A stretch of 64,000 bases of DNA, from positions 514,878 to 578,877 of the forward strand of contig MU130358.1 in the NCBI GenBank assembly GCA_015039465.1. The letters run 5' to 3'. Under the pieces are notes generated by a model, which saw only the letters and a list, made by a program, of their open reading frames with translations, was not told the DNA's origin and did no database searches. Both the position numbers and the translations under genes were made by a program. Shown here in pieces: positions 44,216-55,353 of the stretch. The DNA comes from Phlegmacium glaucopus (lineage: Eukaryota > Basidiomycota > Agaricomycetes > Agaricales > Cortinariaceae). Every line of letters begins with the position of its first letter. The first letter of the stretch is position 1.

Positions 44216-46632
44216 TTACATCAATTCATTCAAGTGCCCCACGTAGCTTGCCATGTCAGGACGTTTCGCGGGATCTTGGTTCCATCCCTCATTCCACAAA
44301 GACCAGAGCACATCTCCAACATCCTGGGGCCTATCGGGGCGGCAGTTCTGAAGAACCTTGCCAGGAACTAGAGCGTCGTTAACACCTTCAAACGGATGGC
44401 GTGCAGTGAAGATTTCCTATTTCTTAGTATTAACGATCTAAAAGGATTTCCAAACTGAATTTGAAAATAAATACCAAGGAAGTCATCGTAACAGAATACA
44501 CATCTGTCGCGAAAGTAGTTTTTGGTGACCAATCCTCCAACAACTCTGGCGCCATCCAGCGGTAGTATGGTACATTCATTGTCCCGCTCAATATCAAAGG
44601 GTCGCTGGTGAGAACGGACAGTAGGCCGGGGTCAGCTAGACGTGCATTTCCGAGCTCATCAATCAAAACACTTGACTAGCTTTAATTTCAATTTTCGTTC
44701 CTAAAATTGAGAAGCTTGAATGAACATACTGCTCGTATATCTGAATGAATAATGCCTTCTGCTGGGGAAGAGCATGTAAGTGTATAGTATAAGAAGAACA
44801 AGACGCGACTCACAGTGAAGGTACACAACGCCTCTGGCTACACCAATGACCAATTGCATCTTGTCGTACTCATTTGATCTGATGTATTTACTTAGAAGGC
44901 CTATTACAGATGAGCATGTTTCGGAAAGACTGATAGACCGCAAGTTCATATGTACCGTTTGTCATCCACGATGTGACCACTGGTCCACTGCAGGAAATAT
45001 ACCAAAGTCCATACTGACACCCAATAACCGAACGAGGTTATCGTGTGACAAGTTTGACCACCTAACTAGATAGTCGGTAAACAGCTTGGTAAGAAATACC
45101 GTGAATGAAAATATGAAGGGCATAAAAGTTTAAATTTACGTACTTCTTCAAAATTCTGCCTTTCTTGTGCCTCGTTGCGTGGATGAAAGCCCGGACGTAC
45201 TGCCTTGATCGCGACGGCATGCTGGAAAACGGGTGGTGTGTCGAAATTCCATACACCACGGTAGATATCGAAGTAGAGGCTAATAAAAGGATCTGGTTTC
45301 AATTTCACGACGTTATTGGTGATATCAAATTCTGCAAGTTTCGATGAGATGGAAGGTTTTCCTTGCGTCTGGAGATTGTGGGGGGGTGGATTCTGCTGGC
45401 CCGGTAGCGTCTGTTGGGGTTTCACGCCTTTATTGGTGATATCGGGGTAAATGCTAACAAAAGGGTCTGGCCTCGAATTCACGACCTCATTGGTGATATC
45501 AAGTTCTACAAGTTCGGACGCGACGGAAGGTTTCCCTTGCGCCTGTTGATTGTGGAGGGGTGGCTTCTGCTGGCCCCGTGGCGTTTGGCCCCGTAGACTC
45601 TGCTGGCGTAGCTTGGGCTCATATAAAGAGATCTCGTCGTTAACAACCACAGCAACGCGATTCCGAGGACCATCCAAGGCTACATTCCTCGCTGTAGCCG
45701 GCAACCCAGAGTTAACGACATATACACCTTTAGCAATATCCCACACTCTAAGATAGCCACTACACGTAATTATAAGTGCAGTGCTGCCCAGCACAAAGAT
45801 AAGGGAGGTGATGGGGCTGGATTGATCACGAGGTAGTAGCCTCTCGAGTGGGATGGAGGAGCAGGGCTTGCTGATACACTCTTCGGACGGGTTGTCACTC
45901 TTGGCGAGGAACCAACACACCCTGGAGTCGGAGCGGTCGTAGAGGATGATGCAGCAGTTGATGATGCAGTTGATGATGAAGATGGTGATGATGATGGGGA
46001 CGACGATGATCGAGGTCATGACGAGCGCGATGTCTTTGCCGAGCGTCCACCAGCAGTTGTCGCAGTTGTCGTTCTCGTGAAGCTCGTCGATTCGAGGTAG
46101 GCTCTCGAGTGGGATGCTAGTCGTGATACTTGCATCCCAAAGACAGACGTCACCATTATCCTCGCCCGTTGCAATCCATTTTCCGTCCTGCGACCACGCG
46201 CAAGCACTCACCAAAGCAACTGGGGTGAGTATGTAATGCTTCTGAGAACTGCCATTATCAGTGAATGATTCGATGTACATGCGAGTTATTTTGTTGCGAG
46301 AATTGTTGCGAGAATCGAATGTGCTGGCGGAGTGACCAACAAGGCGCAAGTTGGGCTCAATCGGACAGTAGACGACACTCGTTAGCCCAAAAGTAGAGAG
46401 TTCTTCCTTCCAGGTAACTGGGTTGTATTCATAACTACGTCCAGTAAAGCTTAGCATAGTAATCATCTTGCCGTCAGGTCTGAAAGTATAGATCCCAGGG
46501 TGCATACCATGACAAGGTTCTCCATGTAGGCGCCACGTCTTTCCTCCAGGTGAAACCCGTTTCACCCTTCGGGAGACGGATCGTCCAGCGACGGCGGCCA
46601 TGTCCGGGTCAGTTGGTGAAAAGACCACAAAT
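44216..46632 (-). pseudogene. WD40-kinase copy E, 3' part (separated from its start by a retrotransposon)
   Basis: Continues the frame broken at 52612: 'VVFSPTDPDMAAVAG' follows the junction at 46632. Blades 'CAWSQDGKWIATGEDNGDVCLWDAS' and 'YLRVWDIAKG' flank an 87-residue in-frame insertion with a membrane-like segment (45856-46116). The linker is itself partly duplicated ('SELVELDITNEV' and 'SKLAEFDITNNV', each followed by a 'KPDPF/RPDPF' run). The kinase-like exons end at a stop at 44216-44218; the loop reads 'IIHSDIRA' then 'SSVLIDELGNARLADPGLL', with the Asn lost and DFG as DPG. Without precise excision the full protein cannot be made. Confidence 0.8.
45856..46116 (-). other. 261-bp in-frame insertion in copy E encoding a hydrophobic segment
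   Basis: Copies B, C, D and F run directly from 'WDASVTTS(V/I)PL' to 'RLLPRD'. Copy E has 87 extra codons between, including 'DIALVMTSIIVVPIIITIF' and more Ile/Cys-rich residues, long enough to span a membrane. The 15-bp host word CTCTCGAGTGGGATG is present on both sides (45841-45855 and 46102-46116), with imperfect similarity extending a further 12 bp or so. The inserted bases differ in composition from the host gene. Origin unknown. Confidence 0.75.
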
Positions 46633-46935
46633 TTTGCTAACGGTCAAAATACAGGATTCCTTGCATCTACTTGTTCACTAGGCGTCGTTTCGGTTACAAG
46701 GTGTTTGATATGCTAGATAGGTACGATTCGCTCTAAATAACTTACTAACTATTCTGGGAGTGGTAGCGACGGATGAAAAACCTAAAGCTAAAGGATTCTC
46801 TATCCAAAATCACGGTTCCTTAAGTTTCGTTGTTCGTCGACCGGGTTTGAGCGGAGGAGTGACTACGGAAAACCAAAGGTAGGCACAAGACTAAGGCGCT
46901 CGTAGTCAGGACGGAGATGGACCCGGAGACACATG

Positions 46936-48117
46936 TCAAGCCTTAGGAAGGTGACGTGCTACTCGCGGCCGCGCAGTGTGGTTGAGGGGGAGCATGTCTA
47001 TATGGATGAGACCTAAGTAGTCAAGACAGCGCCAATACTCTAGAAACGCGTGAGATTTCCATCGACCAAACTTTTTCACCATATCTGGTGGAACCCCGGA
47101 TACGAGATAAAATGTAGTTCCACCGATACGGAAGCAGTGCCCCGTTATACGTGGGTAACCTTTGTTTGTTGACGATAGAATTTGATTGATACGACGGATA
47201 AATTGTGATCTCGTTAGTGTAACCACATTATTGTGGGAGTCACGGTATGTAGCGATGGGATGGGAAGTACGGAGTCGGTTTTTTATGAAATGCTTGTGTA
47301 TAGCATGAATGGGATCCAAGGGTGCTTCCTGCCGGGGAATCCAAACGTCGTCGCCACGAGATTTCTGAGTTTTCGACCATGGTAAATGAAGATTGCAGGC
47401 TCCGTTCGTCGCAGTGGACTCAGCAATGTGAGCGAATGTCGCATGGCGGTGGGGGTTGAATTTACGGAGATCTTTGGTAGGCGGGAGGATCTCGCCAATA
47501 CGGAGTTGACAGAAGAAAGAGAGACAACAGATAGCGCGTATGCAGTTATCAAGACCAGAAGATCTGTCTAGACGGCTGTTAAGGTCTTCTAGCATTGGGA
47601 TGGTTACCGGTGATCTCTTGGCAAAGAAAGAGGAAGGAGGTCTCAAGCCCTCAACTCCCTTAAGGACAACTCTCAATCGTTCACCCGCCGGCCAAGGTAA
47701 ACCCTTCCTAACATGCTCTTTCTTTACGGCTGAAATCTTAGCGCTCACAGTCTTTCCAGCAAGGCGGCCAGCATAGGAGGAGGCCCACGCTATAAGAAGA
47801 TCTTCCCTAGCTGGTAGGGCTTGACTGCGATGGATACCCAAAGTGTCACAGAAGGTAAGGAATTCCCGTAGCCGGCTAGCGTCTTTAGCCTGAGTTGACT
47901 TGCTCACAGCGGCAGCCTGGACATCCGAGATTTTGTTCAGGAGGGCAGCTGGCAGTGTATATCGAGGGATGGCTTGATTTGTTGTTGAAATAGGGGGTTG
48001 CAAAGGGTATGGTTGAGGGCGGAATCTATGATACTTAATGTGTGATCCGTGACTTATTGCCATTTGGTATAGCTCGTTGGATCGCATAGAGGTTTGAAGC
48101 TGTCGTATAGGAGGCAT
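46936..48117 (-). CDS. Tyrosine recombinase of the DIRS-order element
   Basis: A 393-residue open frame beginning 'MPPIRQLQTSMRSNEL'. The N-terminal SAM-like core-binding region has 'AKDASRLREFLTFCDTLGI' and 'ISAVKKEHVRKGLPWP'. Catalytic residues visible in order: Arg in 'FFCQLRIGEILPP', His and Arg in 'GHCFRIGGTTFY', Trp/His in 'FGRWKSHAF' and the nucleophile Tyr in 'FLEYWRCL'. It replaces the DDE integrase of LTR elements and joins a circular DNA copy into the genome without target duplication. The frame is uninterrupted over its whole length, so the enzyme could be active. Confidence 0.85.
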   Translation of the reverse strand: MPPIRQLQTSMRSNELYQMAISHGSHIKYHRFRPQPYPLQPPISTTNQAIPRYTLPAALLNKISDVQAAAVSKSTQAKDASRLREFLTFCDTLGIHRSQALPAREDLLIAWASSYAGRLAGKTVSAKISAVKKEHVRKGLPWPAGERLRVVLKGVEGLRPPSSFFAKRSPVTIPMLEDLNSRLDRSSGLDNCIRAICCLSFFCQLRIGEILPPTKDLRKFNPHRHATFAHIAESTATNGACNLHLPWSKTQKSRGDDVWIPRQEAPLDPIHAIHKHFIKNRLRTSHPIATYRDSHNNVVTLTRSQFIRRINQILSSTNKGYPRITGHCFRIGGTTFYLVSGVPPDMVKKFGRWKSHAFLEYWRCLDYLGLIHIDMLPLNHTARPRVARHLPKA

Positions 48118-48212
48118 GGATGACAGCGTTATTGGGCTGAGGGGGAAGGGTGGATGGTCAGATTCACGCGAAAAAGGGATTTATAGACGTTATTAAAATT
48201 AAGGCTCGATCG

Positions 48213-50353
48213 TTATAAATGAAGGTCATGATGTTCTACAGGTCTGCATACAAATGGTAATAAGTGATGGGGAAGTTTTGGAGGGAAAGGATACAACATT
48301 TTTTTGCTAAGGAAGGAGCCTCTGGAGGGTCCGTCGGCAATGTTATCAAGTGTAGGAACCCATTCTGAAGAGATCCATATATTGTGAGTCTGGATGAGCT
48401 TGACGATTTCGCGCAGGATGGCGTTCTGCTGAGTGCCTCGGGAACGCCCAGCTTTCATGGCGCCTACGACACCTGTATTGTCTGACCGGACAATAATATG
48501 GCAATCTGAGAAATGGCCTGATACTAAAGTGCGGACGGCAAGCTCAACGGTGACCATTTCGGCCCATCCGATATCGCAGCCTTCAGATTTCCATCCTGGT
48601 TTGAGCTGCCAAGCGAGCCATTTACCGTCGAGGACTAGACCTAAACCCCAACTTGTGGATGCATCTACAAATAGCAAATTGTGGGCAGGGTCCGGGGGGC
48701 GTATGATTTTCGAGCCGACGAAATTGTGGTTAAGGCGTTGCTGCCACCATAGGATGTCCTCGACAAGGGTGGATGAGACCTTATGTAGGACTAGACCCGA
48801 AGAAGTGGTCTTAAAACCACCTCGAAATTTATATAGGGAGACCAATCGGGAACGACCTTCTGGGATAACAAGACAAACGTGGTTGAGGGTGCCGATCAAT
48901 TTCTCGGCCTCTTTTGAGCTGTGCTGAGAGCCCAAAGACCAAGTTGAAAGACGCTCGAGATACCTGATCTTCTTCTTGGTGGGTAGTTGAACGGTTTTGG
49001 CATTAAGGTCCCACTGGAAACCAATATACGTGAATGTGGAAGAAAAATCGACGAATTTTGCAGGTGCCCACGGCCATCCCAAGGAATTTGCGATATCCCA
49101 GATGAGTTGGGATGAGTAAGTGAAGTCATATGATCCATCAGGTCTGCGCAATGATGGGTAGCGCAGAAAAATAAAGTCGTCGACCCACTTAATGACTGCA
49201 TCCACTCCGTATTTTAGCAAAATCTGAACGAAGGCATCTGCCACCCTTCCAAATATACCAGGGGATGGGGAAGCACCAAAATTCAGAACTGGATCGAGGT
49301 GGATGAGTCCTTTGATAGAGATGGCCAAGAAACGGCGAGTGGAAGGGTGAACGGGGATGTTTCGGAACGCCGAGTCTACATCAAAAACGGCGGCCTGGGA
49401 ACCCTCAGGGGCATCAGCCACCAAAAGGTAACATTCAGAAAAGGAACCCCACAAGCACTGGAATTGCCTAGAGTCTAGATGGTGTTAATGGATATTTCAT
49501 TGGGGTCAATGACAATTTTGTGCGAAGAGTCAAGGGGCAATGTAGCGAGGTCAATGCAAGATTTATTTTGTGGGTACGAATGGTTTACGATCACACGGTG
49601 CTTGCCACAGGGCTGAGTAACGACAGATAGGGGGGCAGTACAAAAATGCCCAATTAAGGAGAAAAGTTCTTGATGATCGTAGCCGCGCGAGAGTCTGCCA
49701 AGTGCAATTTCCTCAGCATATTTAGAAATAACGAAATCCTCATCTTCTTGGGAGGTATAATGGTTGCGAGCGATGGACGTGCAGGAAAGCGAGAAACGTT
49801 CTAATCCGCAATAAAAACCTTCCCTGAGGCCTACTGGGATATCACTAAATTCGTCAAGGAGGCCAGCCTCTCGAAGTTCTAGTTCCCAAACATCAGGTTT
49901 CAACTTCGTGACAATAGGAAAAATATGGTTAAGCAGGGCATTTGGCAGATCCGTGGGCTGGATCTCCGCATAGTGAACAGGAATGACTGAAGGAACACGC
50001 TGGTCGTCGACAGCCGGCGGATGCAACGTTGAAGGCGATGCACACAATCCTGTTGCCCAGCAATCGATCGACCCACTTCCCTTGTTCATTGGTAACAAGT
50101 CGTTTGGCGGCGCCTTGATGATACCTATGGGAGTGGGCTTCGCCACAGAGATAGCACCTGAAAGCGGAGTTTTGGGATTGGGCCAGAAAGGACTGGGGAT
50201 ACGCGGCGCGGTGCTGGTTGTTGAAGTGACCACCCGTCGATCCTCGACCTCGACCCCTACCATGAGAACCGTTCCCAGCACCCATCGCATCATTGAAGCT
50301 CCGAGGTCCCATGGATCCGGAAGGGACGGTGGGTGGGTGTCGTAGCTGTTCAA
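48213..50353 (-). CDS. Reverse transcriptase-RNase H of the DIRS-order element (frame broken)
   Basis: Two frames. The upstream one (50353-49475) holds the RT fingers: 'LPNALLNHIFPIVTKLKPDVW', 'LREGFYCGLERFS', 'PLSVVTQPCGKHRVIVNHSYP'. The downstream one (49454-48213) holds 'AAVFDVDSAFRNIPVHPSTRRF' (first catalytic Asp), 'AVIKWVDDFIF' (the [Y/W]VDD box), then RNase H: 'LLFVDASTSWGLG', 'EMVTVELAVRTL', 'IIVRSDNTGVVGAM'. Between them a stop after 'ISINTI' and a shift into '...RQFQCLWGSFSECYLL' break the fold at the RT palm. Either a short intron lies there or this copy has lost reverse transcription. The first about 80 codons of the upstream frame overlap Gag in another frame; the true start is probably near 'HPPAVDDQRV'. 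Confidence 0.75.
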
Positions 50354-52355
50354 GGATGGATGGAACCAGAGTTTTCATCTTATACTTGTGAAACAGGTGT
50401 TCATCAAAGATCAAACCATAGGAGTCATCGCACCACCCAATCCAGGATATATATTGCTCGATGATGTAGCCGCGATACGACGGCCAATCTTGAGTGTAGT
50501 CTGGATGCGCAGCAATGATGCTGAAGAAATCACGAAACATACTTGCACACTCCAAAGCTCGTTGACTCCCCGGTTCAACATCTTCTCCAAAAACTAGGTA
50601 CTTTCACAGACCTTGAGTGAAGTTTTCCCGGATCTCAGTGAAGTCATCGGTAGATATGGAATGGTCCCTAGAGGCCGTCAAGGTCTTTTGCTTCAGACGT
50701 ATTTCACCCTTCTCATTCATCCCAATTTCCGTATCGAAGGAGTCCGAGGAACGAGTAGCATTCGAGCAAGCCTTATGTGTGCACAAGGCCAATGGAATAT
50801 AGTTCTTGAAGCCACCTTTTAGTTCCTTGATGACGGCTATAGGCAGTTTGCTGGTCGTGTTGGTAATGGTACGTGAGAAGAACTTCCGGGTCGTCTGCAA
50901 AGTATCAGGTTTGGGAGTGAAATTGGATGGTGTGGAGCCCAATGCAGCAGCAATAGCGGCAACAAGATCGGAAGAGATAGCAGGATGGGAATTTAGTGGC
51001 CGCATAGATGAGGGTGTAGGGGGACCCTGAGCAGTCGCTTGCTCGAGGTGGTGACGAGCGAGTTCATGAAGGTGTGAGGAATGCATGGTATTTGCAGGGC
51101 TGGGCAAGAGAGGGCCCCCCAAAACACGTGGATCATCTGCTGCAGAAATAGGTCCTGACTATATGCGCGTCAGAAGATAGCATATGAGAGCATTAGATTA
51201 CGCACGCCGTGCAGGCAATTTGTGAACAGTGCGGATCTGCGATCCTCTGCTGCAGCAAGAGCAGGTAAAGATTCATGTAAACGTGACTATATGCGCGTCA
51301 TTGCTAGGAAATATGCCAAAAATGAATAAACGAACGCTCGGGGTAAACATACGTGCTTGCATAGATGGGAAATGCATATGGTCCGTCTGAATGCGTTCAG
51401 ATGGTTGACTTTGCGAGCCCATAGGGACAAAGGCTGATGGAACAGGGCAATCTGCTGATGCCTGGTTGTCTGTAGCAGAGCCAACGGGCCTGGAACGCTC
51501 GGAACGCGGGGAGTGGACATTGTAAGAAATGCCTCCCACAATATGCGCAGGGACATAGCCAGGGGCCTTGAACGCGTCACAAATGGGTAGCAAACCCTCA
51601 GCTGCCGCCCAAGCGGCGTTACTATCACGCGTGTGAAAGGACGTTGAAAGCCTCCTCGCTGGAGAGGGCGTGTGGATGCTAGGGTCGAGACGGCTCTGTA
51701 GCAAGGGGTTGGAGTCAATGGGGCTGGAAAGAGGTGCGACATTGACCGCAGAACACTGAGACTGGATGGAACGAGGAGGAGTGGTGGGGTTGGGATGAAC
51801 ACTAGGTAGAACATGGGCAGGGGGTCGAAAATGCGAGGGAGATGGAGAACGATAGGCACTGGGACCACGAGCCTGACGCGGCAAACGGTGGGCGTCACTT
51901 GTAGCGGAACACTTCCTGCCCCCGAAATTGCTGCGTGCAGGTTCCAGACTTACCTGGGGTATGTCGATGCCCCTAAAGTCACCGGCATTCCCAGTTGGGT
52001 CGGAAGGTGCAGCAAATTGGGCGCGTAAGGATGGACTGGGGGCGTGTAAGGATGGACTGGCCTCCACTAAAGATGGAAGGGCATTGGACACAGCTCGCCT
52101 GGTGCCGGGAGGAGCGTACTGTGCTGACTGTGACCTAGAAGCCACCCGTATGGACCTATGTACCTCCAGTTGAGATACATTCAACGGGGCGGCGATGCAT
52201 CGGCTGGAACCTGGTCTCGGGTTCCCTACCACTTCAGCCACAAAAGCGTCCGACAAAGGACCCGAACCATGCCCACTATCCATGCCTTCTATTGGCGAGG
52301 CTGCAGGAATGAGCTGGTTGGGTCTCATCCTCCGAGTGCCGGCATTGGAAGGCAT
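49929..52355 (-). CDS. Gag-like protein of the DIRS-order element (spliced)
   Basis: The first long frame is Ser/Pro/Arg-rich and most likely starts at 'MPSNAGTRRMRPNQLIPAAS' (ATG at 52353-52355); 42 codons upstream in the same frame are Leu/Phe-rich and probably untranslated. Further exons: 51122-50604 ('HELARHHLEQATAQGPP', 'AVIKELKGGFKNYIPL') and 50555-49929 with 'MFRDFFSIIAAHPDYTQDWPS', 'YIIEQYISWIGWCDDSYG', 'FRCYLCGEAHSHRYH' and a C-terminal zinc knuckle 'CSLCGDPAHGSAKC' (C-x2-C-x4-H-x4-C). This is a capsid/nucleic-acid binding protein for packaging. It ends at 49929 and overlaps the start of the polymerase frame. Confidence 0.65.
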
Positions 52356-52611
52356 AAATAGGACTTGAGAAAGGATGCAAAGATGATTGCGAAATAGAAG
52401 GCACAGAAAATGCAATGGGCGAAATAGAACGCGAAGAATATGCAATTGATGAAAGGAATATAATTTATTGTTGGAACGCAAATTAAAGCGAAGACGTGTA
52501 TGTTGGTGGATGAAGAGAAGAGTGAAGGATCATGTGATCCCAACGCGTCCATATTTCTAACTACGCAAAACATCGGTACATTACTTCCGATCCTCATTCA
52601 TCTACCTCCAC

Positions 52612-52803
52612 TGACCAGTCGTTAAATGACGAGGTAATGACACCAGTGGCTGTCTCCCAAAAGTCGACTTTGCCATTAGGGTAGCCTGGGCTGTTCTTGG
52701 CCTTTGTCCCAGCTATAGTCGTTCCGTCTGATGAGAAGGAAAGGGAGGCGTGGAATGACCCAATGGACCAGCTTTTGGTCTTGAAGAAAACGTCATTTGC
52801 CAT
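52612..52803 (-). pseudogene. WD40-kinase copy E, first 64 codons
   Basis: Start ATG 52801-52803 ('MANDVFFKTKSW'); 'SLSFSSDGTTIAGTKA', 'KVDFWETATG' and 'SFNDWS' match copies D and F. The retrotransposon begins after codon 64; the frame then runs a few codons into the element and stops. Confidence 0.85.
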
Positions 52804-54699
52804 GTCACAAGAGGGTGAAGATAACAGTGAGGGAGGTTGCTGTGATCCAATGAAGACGAGTAGATGAAACCTCGGGCGTTTATACTGTGTTTATAACGAG
52901 TATCTGCGGAAGATGGTTATCGGTGTTTCACGACAGGAAAGAAGGTGATCATCAGCAAATGTTCGACGTTATCTGATGTCAGGTGACTTATGGAATGTCC
53001 ATTCCAATGGAATTGCCAGAAGCGCTGGAGGATAACAGATGTCAAAAGCGACATTTCCCTTGACTTTAAATGTCACGTCACATAAAAAGTTGATGGGTAG
53101 GCGCCGACCCAAGGCGATAATTTGATGTATTATTATTAAATAAAGGTGGGTTGGAAACCTTCTCTCCACCAAGTGGATTCTGCTTCCGCTTTATCTGCTG
53201 TTACTCTCAGCTACTCGAGAATACAAAGGGACTCTCTGACCTTGGAAAAAAGATCATATGAGTGGGTGTGAAGTGCCGTAGTATATAAAATACGCACCTA
53301 TTCCTTATCCCCTCGTTAAATTAAATATCTTTTTACCTCCCTTCTCTGTGCATCGATTGACGCCTCCCCATTCTTCGATTTTTGTTTCGATCACGCCGCC
53401 CTTTCCGAGTATCATACTTAGCCCATGAACTCAACGCGGTGTAACAGGGAACGACACTTACTTAAATCTCGTCCACTCACAATGATGTCATACATGCTCC
53501 CACCATCAGTGGCATCACCATCGTCTCATTCCGTAGGCCACACCTGAACATTGTGGAATGACTCTTCCTCCTATACCTTCCTTCTCCAACCCTCGCTGTC
53601 CATCTAGATCGCTTTTCATGAATGGCCAAACACATTTCTGGCAATCGATCCTCCTTCTCTGCGTCAGACAACAAACGCTCTCTTTGTCGTGCGACCTCCT
53701 TGATATATGCTACATCCGCGTATTAGAGCTAGAGCTGCTTCGATCAATAGTCCTCAGTCGAGGAAGAGTCTGAGCTTAGCTCCGCAGTCGCCTTCTACTA
53801 GCCGTACCTTGCCATCTCCGAAACGTACTCGCGTCCTCGGTAAGTTGGGATGGCATTGACTGTTAGACTGTTGAAAAGAATGAATTTGAAAAGGTTGGCG
53901 GTGAGCAGAGTTGTGGATACACATCAGGCAAAGCAGAACGCGGCACCAGGTCAATTCCATAGCGGTAACTTCGGATCTCGGGGGGGGGCTCATTGGAGAC
54001 ATCCGCAGAGGAGAACATGGCGCTCTATCGTCTATGATATTGATGTAGACACATGGAATCTTCCAACCAGAAGCTTTCATGGGAGATATCGAGACCGACT
54101 TGGATCTGATGAACATCGACGGTCAACTCGTAGTGTATACATCTTGTTGTAATCCATTCGCGACACCCAGACTTCAGCCGCTATGAGTGTGGATACCCAT
54201 TCGTCTTTGCCTCTGTCGTCTATTATGAATGGTAGTAGCCCAAGAGATGAAGCGACTTTGGGTGGTTTGGTTCAAAATGCTGCTGGTATTAGTAATTGGA
54301 CCGGAAACGCTGTGCTTGCGATGAAATATAAAACAAATTTCCGCTACATTGAAGTAGAGTGTCTTAAGACATAATGGTTGGAAAGAAAGGTGGCGCATTA
54401 TCAATATTTCAAATTTTCGTTCACACGCGTCACTTACTCATGATACATTAGTAAGTACTGCGGGTCTGATTCAAGGACTTGCAGTCGCGCATTGCCGGAA
54501 AACATTGGGGGCATTCTGCAAAAGAAAGGATAGGTTCAAATTTCTTCCATAGCTCCACTGGAGGCATGTCCACTTGTTAACCTGAATCATCTGCAAACTG
54601 CAACCTGTTCAGGTCACCCAAGACAATACGAACGAGTTGCGGGTCAGTATTAAGTTCGATGGTAACACCTTTGACGTGTAGGGATAAGTTGACGCTTCT
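52804..54699. other. Upstream block of copy E with relic coding sequence
   Basis: Same module as 41574-43542. Relic words 'RARAASINSPQSRKSLSLAP' and 'TLPSPKRTRVLG' lie before GTAAGT near 53841; a later piece at 54183-54374 reads 'LPLSSIMNGSSPRDEATLGG'. Stops and shifts separate the pieces. Confidence 0.5.
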
Positions 54700-55353
54700 G
54701 TGAAACCACTTATAATCATGCAATAGCTTCAATCTTCGTGTAAAAAAGATAGGCCACTTGCTACTTGGCCACTTTTAATTGAGCGGCACTGTACCTGAAA
54801 CAAAATTACTAGTACCAGGGCAAATCTGAGCCCGATAAATAAAACGACCAAGGTTACTTCATACACCTGAAGCTTGGCAAAAGATTCAAGCCGAAGACTG
54901 TAGAAGATCGGGGGGGGGGAAGTTTTGCAATTTCGATTTATGTGTACAGTCGCCCTCACTGCGACTCCTAAATTAAATCATACGATGAACTACATACAAC
55001 GGTCAGCTCATATTTTTCACGCAGGTTAACATCCAAAGATCCTGGCGATGCAAACCCTAGTTGTGAAAACGAAGAACAGTCAAATCAACATTCAAAGATA
55101 CTAATACAAGAGCATATTCAACCTAATACCTATCGTTCCTTGTGCTTCAAAATATAATCATTGTTTCAGAGAGCATCCTTTAATTCAAGAGGATCCATTA
55201 TGAAAGCGAACAGCAGCAATACAAGTTGCAACACCATTCTCCTGGAGATAACAATGATACCAAACCACTTCTGTAAGTAATTAGCTATGGTGAAAGATTT
55301 TCGAACACACCAATTGAAAAACTCGGAGTTTTGGGAACAAAATGAAACTCCAT

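Larger units (their letters stand above)
46633..52611 (-). mobile_element. DIRS-order tyrosine-recombinase retrotransposon, 5,979 bp
   Basis: Other copies read 'gaccacaaatgaccagtcgtt'; here 'gaccacaaat' ends at 46632 and 'tgaccagtcgtt' begins at 52612, with at most one base shared. No target duplication is expected for integration by a tyrosine recombinase. Order in the element's sense (minus strand): Gag-like protein, reverse transcriptase/RNase H, tyrosine recombinase, 300-bp tail. I saw neither long terminal repeats nor a methyltransferase domain. That order, with the recombinase last, suggests the Ngaro branch, but I could not find split direct repeats. Confidence 0.85.
43543..54699 (-). 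repeat. Tandem segmental unit containing WD40-kinase copy E and the DIRS-type insertion
   Basis: Collinear with the units at 38746 and 54700 once the 5,979-bp retrotransposon (46633-52611) and a 261-bp in-frame insertion (45856-46116) are set aside. Confidence 0.75.

Noticed and set aside
46633..46935. Possible organelle-derived sequence in the 3' tail of the retrotransposon
   Set aside because: Words looked vaguely mitochondrial but no gene could be recognised; the boundaries coincide with the retrotransposon, so it is best taken as its untranslated end.
52158..52361. Plus-strand frames opposite Gag (51813-52361)
   Set aside because: Shadows of the Ser/Pro/Arg-rich Gag frame; no splice signals or family motifs.
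51273..52481. Start of Gag at the first in-frame ATG (52481)
   Set aside because: The first 42 codons are Leu/Phe-rich and unlike the following Ser/Pro-rich protein; the ATG at 52353-52355 is more likely.
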